Shown: positions 11,086 to 20,303 of the stretch, piece by piece
Position numbering within the stretch: position 1 is the first letter of the stretch
Layout: each line of letters opens with the position of its first letter
Source of the DNA: Molanna angustata
Taxonomy: Eukaryota; Arthropoda; Insecta; Trichoptera; Molannidae
Direction of reading: 5' to 3'
NCBI GenBank assembly: GCA_963576475.1
Contig: OY754982.1
Coordinates: forward strand, 7,634,458 to 7,698,457
DNA length: 64,000 nucleotides
The notes under the pieces: model-generated
Databases searched by the model: none
The model's input: the letters and a program-made list of their open reading frames with translations, nothing else
Told to the model about the DNA's origin: nothing
Made by a program: the position numbers and the translations under genes

Positions 11086-11789
11086 TTTTTTTCACATATT
11101 GCAAAGTGTAATTGTTTATCATTTATATTATTTCACAGTAGATTGTCTATATTTCTTTTACATGTTCTGTATTTGAATTTAAAATAGCTGCGTTTGACAA
11201 TCAATGGTTTGATGTGGCTTAATGGTATCTGTGTATAGTTTTTATAAATATTTTTTTGAAAACGCATATCGATTGTAAGTAATTAGAAAAAAATTAAATC
11301 GATTGACTCTAAAATAAAAATATTATGAATAATAGGCATTGATGGATACACAAATTAATGGATACTTACATAATTAGCTAGATAAACCATGATAATAAAT
11401 GCTCAGCTTACCTGTAACAAAAAAAATCATAACATTAGACGGATTAACAAAAGAAAACAAATGATTGAATATCAACAATATAACAAAATTGTATATCATT
11501 TATAAATTGTTATTGTATATATGAAATTTACAGTAGGTACACATTGATTGTACAATAATACAATACAAAAAGATAAACCCAATATTATAAAAAAGAATAT
11601 CGTGCGTGGGCGGAGATGTGCCAGCAATAATTATTAATTTCATTATACCGCCTCTTTAATTTTGCGAAATTTAAATGTTGGTGCTCACGAAAATACATAT
11701 GTATTTTGGACAACGGGCCTCTAATTAAGTCAGGTTTTACGTTATGGTGATGTAATTCAAACAATAGTATTTATTTTCCTATATAAGTT
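11086..11789. other. Spacer between the two copies of repeat D
   Basis: About 700 bp of very AT-rich sequence with no open frame of note. If the D copies are terminal repeats of one element, this would be its interior, but no primer-binding site, polypurine tract or protein motif was recognised. Confidence 0.3.
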
Positions 11790-12264
11790 CCATGAGACAA
11801 AACGAGTGGGTTGTGGCCAACATTAAACTCGTCACTAACAAGTCATTCTATAAAGTATTCAAATTTTGTATGGAAAATATTCAGCATTTTCGTGAAATGA
11901 GTTTGATACATTATTTTTAATTTAAATATTTTATTGTGAAATCTTAATAATTCTTCAATGCCATTTTATGAAAGTGATGTGTCTTTTTACCAATTTGAAA
12001 ATAAAATTTTCAAATTATAATTTTTCTGATCTCGGTGTCACTTCGAAATATTTGACAGTTAAAAAGATTAAGAAGCACTATTCAGATATCCTTCAAAATA
12101 TAATGGGGTCTAAATGAGTAATAGATATAAAAATTTGCAAAACTTGAATAGAATCGAATGAGTACTTTAGTCCATAATCGATAAAGTTAAATGAACACGC
12201 CATACATAGCACACACACAGATACATTGTGATGAAACTTTCAGAATAGAATATCAGCATGATAC
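11790..12264 (+). repeat. Direct repeat D, copy 2
   Basis: This is the second copy of the repeat described at 10655. It is slightly longer because of small insertions in its first half (around 11900-11975). Identity is highest in the last 250 bp. It ends shortly before a LINE-A insertion at 12405. Confidence 0.75.
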
Positions 12265-12389
12265 TAGTTGATAATCTGCAATAAAAAATAGCCTTAAAAA
12301 TTGCGAAATCATATCTCCCCACTATATCCCCTTGAGTTAGTGAGGAGTAAAAAGGTAAAAGAAGTATCTTTAAGTCATGATCTGTGTAA

Positions 12390-12849
12390 TTGTTTAAATT
12401 TACATACATACATACATAACATCACGCCATATCCCTTACGGGGTAAGCAGAGAGAACCGAGCGCCATACTCCTCTATTTTTGCATACATTCCTAGCTTCC
12501 TTTACATCCATGCATCGTCTCATACATGCTCGTCGATTATTCAAGCTTCTTATATTTCCTTCTTTTAAAATATCATTCACATGGTCATGCCATCCCTTTC
12601 TGGGGCGGCCCCTACTATTCACTCCATCTCTTACACCCATGTATATTTTTTTGGTCAGTCGTTCATCATTAATTCTTTCAATATGTCCAAACCACCTCAA
12701 GGAATTCACTTTCATTTTATTTATAATACTCTTCTTCATCTTGCATTCCCTCCTTATGTCCTCATTTTTTATTCTATCATATATCGTTCTATTATGTACA
12801 TACTCTTCTTAGTGATCTCAAATTTAAACTTAATTTGTTTAAATTTACA
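12390..12849 (-). mobile_element. LINE-A, 5'-truncated insertion with 15-bp target-site duplication
   Basis: The element occupies 12405-12834 on the minus strand and is flanked on both sides by TTGTTTAAATTTACA (12390-12404, 12835-12849). Its frame is open for 105 codons or more: LRWFGHIERINDERLTKKIY, then SRGRPRKGWHDHVNDIL, RRACMRRCMDVKEARNVC and VWRSVLSAYPVRDMA. This is the tip of an endonuclease/reverse transcriptase protein of the RTE-like kind, although the clade is tentative. The 3' end is GGGATATGGCGTGATG plus ATGTATG repeats. The intact frame and perfect duplication indicate a fairly recent insertion. Confidence 0.88.
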
Positions 12850-13450
12850 GGATCATTTAATCGCCGATTGTGTATCAATTAATGGCTAAACGGAACAAAG
12901 GAGTCTTAAGAGAGCATATAGCGCTAAATCTATTGACTGAAAACCGCCTAATGCACTATGAGGTAGGTACTGTGTTAGTAAAGATAATTATCGAGTGCGT
13001 TAAAAAGGTAAATACGTGATTGAAATGATCGGAAACCCAAAATTTGTTGATTTTTTGCATTATAACAAAAAACCTGACTAGAAATGAAAAAAAATATCAC
13101 GTACATTCACTTTGATTTTATGCACTCTTTAAGCCCCACATAAAAGATGTATTTCTCTACGACACATAGTGATGAAATTTATTGAAAAAAATGTTGTAAA
13201 AGGATATCTTCAAAAATTTTATCAGGGAATTTATGCTGAATTTTAAAATTGTGTGACGAATATTCACTAGAGGAATGTTGAAAATACTTATAGTATTTTT
13301 ATAGAAACGAACTGTTTAACATAGCTGAGAAATTTGATTAGATTTAGATTTAAATGCCCTCTTAAATTTGCTGAAGGCGTCAAACCAATATCTAAGGGGT
13401 GTAACTTTTATTCCTCTTAACTGAGTATGCTCTTTTCAACTCCTTTTTTT
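12850..13450. other. AT-rich non-coding stretch
   Basis: No open frame with recognisable motifs was seen. The sequence runs from the LINE-A target site to a SINE2 copy without another identifiable repeat. Confidence 0.3.
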
Positions 13451-13545
13451 TGTGCTATAGGTGAACGAAATCGGTCGAGGCAGGATTCGAACTCGCGACC
13501 ACTGGATTACTAGCCCAACGCGCTAACCGCTCTGCCATCGACCCA
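13451..13545 (-). mobile_element. SINE2, head and proximal body
   Basis: The minus strand reads GGTCGATGGCAGAGCGGTTA, GCGCGTTGGGCTAGTAATCC, then GGTCGCGAGTTCGAATCC and CCGATTTCGTTCACC. A box, B box and a tRNA-like anticodon arm are readable, with a loop that would read AGT. The SINE2 body follows the B box, which marks it as a SINE and not a tRNA gene. The copy is truncated soon after the body starts. Confidence 0.75.
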
Positions 13546-13862
13546 TCTTTTAATCGCTTGCTTTAGATTTTTTACTCTTTACTTCCAGTAACTTATGTCA
13601 AATACATTTTAATAATATAAAAAAAACTGTCGTGAAATCAGTTTCATAGATGACTGAAGAATTTTATAAAATAAAATAACTCCAACTATAGATTAACAAC
13701 ATATCTTTATTTAAACACTATCTTGAGCCAGTAATTGACTTCGCTGAATATATTAGACGATACATATTGTTAAGTTCAGAGTCACGTTCATAGAGCAGTT
13801 GTTAGTACCTCTATATCATTGTCACGACAAGAATATCATATGGTTATTATTATAATATATTA

Positions 13863-14350
13863 CTAGTGGGCCCGGGCAGACGTTGTTCTGCCACAGATCG
13901 TATTTTATATATACCTCATTTTATATATTGTTCTATGTAGATCGCATTTTATATAGACCTCATTTAATATATTGTTCTGCCACAGACCGCCTTTTATGTA
14001 GATCGCATTTTATACAGACCCCATTTTATGTATTTTACAATTTTTATCTCGACCACTAGATGCGTAATACAATGTCAACATATTTGTTCACACCGCCATC
14101 TACTGAAAGACTACGCAGCTTAAAAATGAATTAGTACCCTTTTTCCTATAAAAAAATATTGGGAGGGTGTAGGGAAGTCAAAATTTGTAAGTTTATAATA
14201 TAATTTTAGATGAGATCTAAAAAAAAATGTTGAAAAGATACTATCCAATCTTTCAATCCGGAACCAACCATACAAACTTAGAAAATTTCATTGAAGGAGA
14301 TTAGCGTATACGAACATTGTGACACAAGATTTTTATAAATTAAGATATTA
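13863..14350 (-). mobile_element. Helitron-like non-autonomous element, 3' terminus identified
   Basis: Read on the minus strand the terminus is a 6-bp hairpin (GGCAGA, 6-nt loop, TCTGCC; plus-strand positions 13875-13892), eight further bases, then CTAG followed by T. A hairpin shortly before CTRR with insertion next to T is the hallmark of Helitron 3' ends. Inside lie three to four imperfect copies of a unit with GATCGCATTTTATATAGACC (13887-14035). The other boundary near 14350 is a guess. No helicase or Rep coding sequence is present. Confidence 0.5.
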
Positions 14351-14352
14351 TA

Positions 14353-14832
14353 TACATTAAACATACATTAAAGGAAGCAGATTGACATGTCCGATTGATG
14401 AGCACTAAAACAGTAAAGATATAATTTAGACATCAATGTGGTGCCGTTCTTATAAAATATATAAGATAATATACACAGTGAAGTATATGACAGGATTAGG
14501 AATAGAGAAACAAGATAGGACTATGAGAGACGAAAGACTGCCGATGAGAACATAAACTGAAATCAAACGGAAGGTAAAAAAAACAGGGATCACAAATGAG
14601 ATAATAAGAAAATATATAGCAGAAAAGAAAATAGTGCTCCACAATAGCAGCAAGAATAAAAATAGGTCCTACCTAAAAAGTAGCAAGAGTAGTAAAATAT
14701 ACTACCCAAAATGAAGAAATAACAACACAAAATTCTACGTAAAAAGTAGCTAGAGAATCAATTAACGAATCTAAGAAATGAAAAAAACGAAGAAAAATGA
14801 TTCATTGATACGAAATCTGGCATAATTACGGA
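14353..14832. other. AT-rich non-coding stretch
   Basis: The phrase CCTAAAAAGTAGCAAGAG recurs in modified form (CGTAAAAAGTAGCTAGAG) near 14670 and 14740. No other structure was recognised. Confidence 0.3.
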
Positions 14833-14833
14833 G

Positions 14834-15053
14834 TCGGCCTTCGTGGCTCAGTTAGTTAGATATCTGACTGCTGAGCCAAAGGTCCCGGGTTCGATTCCCA
14901 GTGGAGACACAGTTTTTATTCTGTTTTCAGTCTGGATCTGTGAGACGATTAATACCGTAAGTCTTCAGAATGTGGCAACTTGTTATTGGGTGCGTGTTAA
15001 ATTAATATTTGATATAGTACCTGTTTGTTGCCAGACAAGCAATATTAAATAAA
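14834..15053 (+). mobile_element. SINE1, full-length copy 1 of a doublet
   Basis: The tRNA-derived head shows CGTGGCTCAGTTAGTTAGA (A box and D arm) and GGGTTCGATTCCC (B box). The SINE1 body follows (GAGACACAGTTTTTATTCTG, TGTGAGACGATTAATACC, TGTGGCAACTTGTTATTGGG), then CAATATTAAATAAATAAATA. Flanking words TCTGGCATAATT on the left and TCTGGCAAAGAATT on the right look like a decayed target-site duplication. Transcription would use internal pol III boxes. Confidence 0.85.
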
Positions 15054-15076
15054 TAAATAACTCTGGCAAAGAATTG

Positions 15077-15304
15077 TCGACCTTCGTGGCTCAGTTGGTT
15101 AGGTAACTGACTGCAGATCCGAAGGTCCCTGTTTGGATTCCCGGCGGAGACACAGTTTTTAATTGTGTTTTCAGTCTGGATCTGAGAGACGATTAATATC
15201 GTAAGTCTCCATAATGTGGCAACTTTTTATTGGGTGCGTGTTAAATTAATATTTGACATAGTACCTGTTAGTTGCCCGAGAAGTAATATAAAAATAAAAT
15301 AAAA
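15077..15304 (+). mobile_element. SINE1, full-length copy 2 of a doublet
   Basis: The copy starts 23 bp after copy 1 in the same orientation. Its head differs in the anticodon arm (GACTGCAGATCCGAAGG) and the B box is mutated (CCTGTTTGGATTCCC). Its anticodon-like loop reads GCA, which hints at a tRNA-Cys-type ancestor, but this is weak. The body and the tail (AAAATAAAATAAAA) match SINE1. Confidence 0.82.
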
Positions 15305-15470
15305 GATTACTTTTGAATTACTTTAACAACATAATATAATTTATTTTCCTTGAGAAATTATAGAAACACAACCTCAACAAAAATTAAGCAACATCATGTC
15401 AATAACGTAGAAATTAATATAAACCGCAGATATGTTTATAATGTATCCGAATGGGCATTTTCACATAGCT

Positions 15471-15914
15471 ACAATTGATTCGTTTCATTTCATTTCGTAA
15501 AGAAGGATTTGTAATAGAACGATGTATGACCGGGTAAGAAACGAGGACATAAGGAAAGAATGTAAGATGAAGAAAGATGTCATTACTAGAATGAAAGTGA
15601 ACACATAGAGATGGTTTGGTCACATGGGGAGAATGAATGAGGAGCGCCTGACGAAGAAAATATACAGAGCGGAAAGGAATGGAATGAGAGGTCGGGGACG
15701 CCCAAGAAAGGGATGGCACGACCATGTGAACGAAATTTTGAAAGACGGAAATGTTAGAAGTGTGAGCAATAGACGAACATGTATGAGACGACGCATGAAT
15801 GTGGACGAGGCGAGAGATGCATGCCAGGATAGAAAGATGTGGCGGTCGGTTCTCTCTGCCTATCCCGCAAGGGACATGGCGTGATGGTATGTATGTATGT
15901 ACAATTGATTCGTT
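15471..15914 (+). mobile_element. LINE-A, 5'-truncated insertion with 14-bp target-site duplication
   Basis: ACAATTGATTCGTT occurs at 15471-15484 and again at 15901-15914, immediately after the terminal ATGTATGTATGT. The insert is 416 bp and encodes the ORF2 tip. From 15513 the frame reads RNEDIRKECKMKKDVITRM up to a stop at 15606, then RWFGHMGRMNEERLTKKIYR, GRGRPRKGWHDHVNEIL, RRTCMRRRMNVDEARDAC and WRSVLSAYPARDMA. It is flanked, truncated and dead, but only modestly diverged from the 12.4-kb copy. Confidence 0.9.
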
Positions 15915-16095
15915 ATAAACAAATTATATAATGAATAAACATTGCGAAATAAAATCGTATACTGGTGTAGGAAGAACAGGTATTTGTCAAGGAAGCGTGA
16001 TTGACGAATAAGCCGCCTTAATGACTCACAAGTTAAAACTTAGTACAAGTTCTCAAAATATCATAAACACATCCTAAGGGTCGTTATTACAGGAG

Positions 16096-16188
16096 TTATT
16101 TAAGAATAATGTAAGAAAAAGTTGAGGTCCCGTATGCAGTATTCTCGTAGTACGGGAACTTACCTTTTCTTACATTTTTCTCAAATAA
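16096..16188. repeat. 93-bp stem-loop (foldback MITE or hairpin RNA candidate)
   Basis: A left arm of 39 bases (16096-16134) pairs with a right arm of 38 (16151-16188) with about five mismatches and one bulge. Matching cores include AATGTAAGAAAA and CCCGTA. The loop is 16 nt. Weaker pairing continues outward to about 16080 and 16200. The size suits a pre-miRNA or a tiny foldback element. No known insect microRNA was recognised in it and no target-site duplication was found. Confidence 0.55.
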
Positions 16189-16259
16189 TTGTTTATTACA
16201 ATTAATAGTCTGAGACAGTGGTGCAGAAAAAAATACACATCACTGTTTAGGGTCTCCGA

Positions 16260-16325
16260 GAACAAGGCGATAAAACTATGATGATCGTCAACCTCCGTAG
16301 AAGAGACACAGATGCAATGCGATAA
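16260..16325 (+). pseudogene. LINE ORF2 extreme C-terminus fragment
   Basis: The frame reads KTMMIVNLRRRDTDAM. It resembles the MIANLRR.DGT-type tip found before GAAGAAG tails in lepidopteran LINEs. A related minus-strand piece lies near 30900 and a degraded one near 7885. The piece is short, so confidence is limited. Confidence 0.35.
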
Positions 16326-16329
16326 ACAT

Positions 16330-18276
16330 AAACAGTAAATAAAAATAACGCAATTGACGTAAACCATATCATTTTATTAATAAACCGACTACATGCACAC
16401 GAAAAACCGGTAATACCGGATAAATAACTATACGCTATAAACACAACGTACAGACGTGTACAGAAAAAAGCAGGTTTTCGAGAACAGTCCATAGGTACTG
16501 CTGGTCACGGAGAAAAAAAATGAGAGCATTCACAGCGGTCCGAAACACGAGGCCGTAAAGCCTAGATATGCCTTGTTACTAAAAACCAGGAACGAACACA
16601 AAAGAAATACACGTAATGATATTGTATAGCATTTTTCCAAGCAGAGAAACACGCTTTGCATTGATTTGCATGCCTTCTTAAATTAAATATCCAGTTTCTA
16701 GCGAGTGGCTGGTAAAAAAGATTTACAAACCAGCTTCGTTAATAATGCTGCGATTGCAAAAAAGCCTGCATTTTCAGAAACAAAAATCGAAATCAAACCT
16801 CTTCGTATTGTAGGAGTTACAACTTTGTAGAGATTGTGGCGCAAACTGCAAGTCGTAAAATGATACGAATGACGCAATACGAGGAAAAGTTATAGAAATC
16901 ATAATGTGGGCGCTTATGTTCGAATGGAGATGACAGCATTAGATGAAACTGCTTTACTATCAATTAATAAATCATGATACAATAAAAACGAGTAGGTAAA
17001 CATAATACAAAGAAGTAGAAAGTAACTACATACACAAACAATACTTCGACAGCGGCAAGTATAATAGACGAGTATTTGTAGTTATAAAAATATGGCTAAT
17101 ATTTTTATCTGTCAGTAGTACAATAATGAGTAAAATGTATGCATTTGTGAGATAAAAAGAGAAACAAAGACAGTATTTGTGTGTGATGAGTGATGATGTA
17201 TGTATGTGTGATAGTATACTTTTCAGTGATAATGAATAATGAATACACTCCAGAGCAGTCAAGGAACATATCAAAAGGATTTCCTATGTATATGGTTGTC
17301 TCTGTTTATTAAGGAATTCATAGCAGCATTTTCAATTAAAAAAATATATTGTTGGGATGGTGGATCTATGGACAGAAACCCGAAAAACGATCACAAAAAA
17401 CAAACAGATTCCTTTTGCGTAATCAGCTACCAATCGAACGATAGGTATCGATCCAAATTACGAAATCTTATAAAATAAAATAAACAAGAGTCAAAGTTGT
17501 ATCGTAATGTGCGATAAAAGTATCAATCAAATCAATTCACGCTATAAATAATATTGTTACAATCTGCGATAAGTTAAAATAACTATTTAATTCTGAGAAA
17601 AAAACAATAACACTGGATACATTATTTACAACACAAAGGAGAATAAACGAAGAAACAGTCGCGTGGGTGATAATTATTGCAATACAAACAAACAGTGAAT
17701 TAGTGAAATCGTCGTCCCAACAATAGCAAATACATTAAATTGTTAAAATGTGGGATGTCTGATATTTAACTACATTTGCTTAATGGGTGCTGCATCAGAA
17801 TATACCCACCCATACCGAGAAATCGAAGCTGAAATAAGCATAATTGATAATAATAAATATTCAGAAACTATAATAAATTGACGGCAATAGACGATTTGAC
17901 ACGTCGTGAAATTCAACGCTGGAAGACACCATCTTTAAAGATCAAATACTACGAAGCAATCGAACATCAAAAATACAGCAACATCACACTGTAGTATACA
18001 GCATATTGAAATTGAAAGGGAAAGAAATATTCGTATTCCACAGACGAAGCGAGACAAATAAATTGATACATTTGGTACTATTTGGTAGTCCATGATTATC
18101 ATAATTGCGAAACAAATACATTCCTTTATAGATCTTAAGACCTGTAAACCAGTTATTTTAAACACTCCTGATTTCAGGTGAGTAGGTACTCCTCTCACCG
18201 ACAGGTGTATTGTATATTCTTGTCTATGTGAGGAGTTCTCGAGCGATTTCATGGTATAGAACTCACTAAAAACTCA
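16330..18276. other. Long AT-rich non-coding stretch
   Basis: All frames are interrupted frequently. A splice-donor-like CAGGTGAGTA lies at about 18175, but no exon could be supported next to it. No repeats beyond short AT-rich words were recognised. Confidence 0.3.
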
Positions 18277-18403
18277 CTTCTTCCGCGAGTCTTACAAAAA
18301 CCCCTAATATATTCAAAGCGCCCTTGAGGTGAGGTTATCACAAAAACGACGCTATAAAAATAATCCAAATTTATTATTATTAGAACAAGAATTTGCACCA
18401 TAA
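18277..18403 (+). mobile_element. LINE-C 3' end
   Basis: CTTCTTCCGCGAGTCTTAC, TATTCAAAGCGCCC, TTGAGGTGAGGTTATCAC and AACGACGCTATA are followed by ATTTATTATTATTAG. Almost the same string is found at 35168-35275, so the two are recent relatives. The terminal stem (GCGCC with GACGC) has one mutated base. The open part TSSASLTKTPNIFKAPLR before the stem is probably the decayed end of ORF2. Confidence 0.7.
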
Positions 18404-18817
18404 ATACAAAAAAAAAACTATTACATTTTCCTTTTAGATGGTTGAGCCAACTAGGAAGGCGTTACTGCGAGATAAACCTCAAAAAGTGTTGTTCGACTTG
18501 ACGATCGAATGAAACAGAGGAACAAAATTGTTGAACCTAAGCTATTTAAAACGTATAGACAGTGTGATAATGAGTAATTTGCAAAAAATAGCAACAACAA
18601 ACACAGTATAATTAAGGAAAGCTTAACCAAGTTACAAAGGAATCAAATGTCTTTGTATATAACCACTAGTCTTTCAGTATTGTTAAGTATTATTCTGACG
18701 ATGTGCCTTGCACGAAACGCATCGATAATCAAATAAATTTCAATAGAACTAACACCAAGTTTTTTTTTTATATTTGTAATATATCAGTTGTAAGGGATTA
18801 GGTGGTACCATTTCGTA
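18404..18817. other. Non-coding stretch
   Basis: AT-rich sequence between two LINE remnants with a poly-T run near 18760. No feature was recognised. Confidence 0.3.
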
Positions 18818-19132
18818 TCCAACGAAGTTGTACGAACCAGAACAGCGCAGCAGCCAATCATCTCAGTCGTCCAGAACCGCAGATTGAGCTGGCTTGGCCA
18901 TGTGCTTCGTATGTCCCCCGAGAGTGTTGATTATGTAAGCCTTTTTTACGGACTCCGGACGGGACGAAAAGACGAGGCACGCCAAAACTCACCATCAAGC
19001 AATCATTATCTGCGGACCTGCATGATTCTGGCTTAAGCTGGGATGAAGCTGTCCATCTGGCGCAAGACAGAGAGGCTTGGAGAAATTTCGTGGTGTCCAC
19101 GTGCTCCACACTGGGAGCGATCGTGGATTAAG
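18818..19132 (+). pseudogene. LINE-D ORF2 C-terminal remnant
   Basis: The first frame reads VVQNRRLSWLGHVLRMSPES. After a frameshift near 18960 a second frame continues KRRGTPKLTIKQSLSADLH, GLSWDEAVHLAQDREAW and RNFVVSTCS, ending at a natural-looking stop (19130-19132). R-LGHV-RM, then GTPK, then W--A--LAQDR--WR is the standard layout of the tip of many LINE ORF2 proteins. A single frameshift suggests moderate age. The upstream reverse transcriptase is absent. Confidence 0.82.
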
Positions 19133-19135
19133 TAA

Positions 19136-20013
19136 GTAATATATCAACAAATGTCTTTGGTTAAAAGCTGATTCAGCCGTCGATTATAATTTAGCATCCA
19201 TTTAAAAAGACCACGTTAAGGTCTGTTTAGAATCAAATATTCTACATGAGGAATTAGAATATTTGAGGCTACAATAGCAGCGAACACTTTAGATCCTGTA
19301 CTCGTACGTAGGTACGTCGTTGAGGATATTAACATAATTCCTACGTTTATGTATCGCGAATGTATCAAATGAAGACAGGTGGAGCGATTGCGGGCGACCC
19401 ATTATGTTTTATTGATTAGGCAGAATGGAGCAGGGTTGGCAACAGACCGAAAAAAATATAAGAAAAAAAAGACATTGAAAATCATTGGCACGTGATACAC
19501 ATCGTTGACAGAGACTTTTCAACATTCTGATGACACAGCTTAAAACATCGTAGTAAACTTTGTGTGACAAAGTTCCCACTTCGTATCAATGATTGATTAG
19601 ATGATAAATAAGCAATATTGACAAGACGATGACAGGAAAGAAAGACGTTCAAATATAAGTTGTTGGAGTGCAGCGGGTAGAAGAATGTGCCGTCAAAATA
19701 AAGTTCACAAGGAAATATTCCATAAAAAGTCGGCAGAATTAGACAAAATAATCTCAAATGTTAGAATGGGCACATGCAATTTGGTGTGGATTTTTATTCC
19801 ATTTCTAAGAAATAAAAAATCAAAAACGTGTGCTCGTGACAATATTATCAATAATATACTTAAATATCATGGAATAAAATTGAATGCAAACAGTCTTTGA
19901 TTCATATTTTAATGTTGTCAATGTTGAAGGCACTAAAAAATTTTATAAAATCAAATTACTGATTTTGGTTCAGCATATTTTTTCTTTCACAAAACGATTG
20001 TTTTGGCTAATTA
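19136..20013. other. Non-coding stretch
   Basis: No gene or repeat was supported. A minus-strand frame of 91 codons at 19482-19757 has no recognisable domain and AT-driven composition. Confidence 0.3.
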
Positions 20014-20303
20014 GGCTGGGTTGTTTCAACAAAAGTATCAGTAATAGTATATATAGTTAAAATACTTTGATTTCATAAAATTGTTCAAACTGCGTCGTTT
20101 AACGGCATTAGATTTCAATGAAACAATCAAAAGTAACAACCAAAAGTTCAATGAAACAACCAAAAGTAACTATTTAATACTTTATTATTAATACTTTATT
20201 TTTATTTCTTAGAAGAAGAAGAACTAAAAGTATTGAACTATTTTATGAAATCAAAGTATTTTTACCATACTTTTACTTTAACCTTTGTTCGAGAAACAAA
20301 GCC
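20014..20303. mobile_element. 290-bp inverted-repeat MITE with TTA duplication
   Basis: The left part (from GGCTGGGTTGTTTC) and the reverse complement of the right part (GGCTTTGTTTCTCG) are similar for about 75 bases. The best block is ATACTTTGATTTCATAAAAT on the left against its near-exact complement at 20240-20265. TTA stands outside both ends (20011-20013, 20304-20306), as expected of a PIF/Harbinger-type TWA duplication. The middle contains a GAAGAAGAAGAA run and two AACCAAAAG-type repeats. No transposase is encoded. Confidence 0.6.

Noticed and set aside
10655..12264. LTR retrotransposon with repeat D as its LTRs
   Set aside because: No TG...CA ends, primer-binding site, polypurine tract or gag/pol motif was found, and the D copies differ too much for a simple LTR pair of recent origin.
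18170..18185. Consensus-like splice donor CAGGTGAGTA
   Set aside because: No exon with coding signal precedes it. Single donor-like words are expected by chance in 64 kb.
19682..19706. Similarity of GAATGTGCCGTCAAAATAAA to the LINE-C piece at 26800
   Set aside because: The match is about 25 bases and does not extend on either side in sequence or in translation, so chance is likely.
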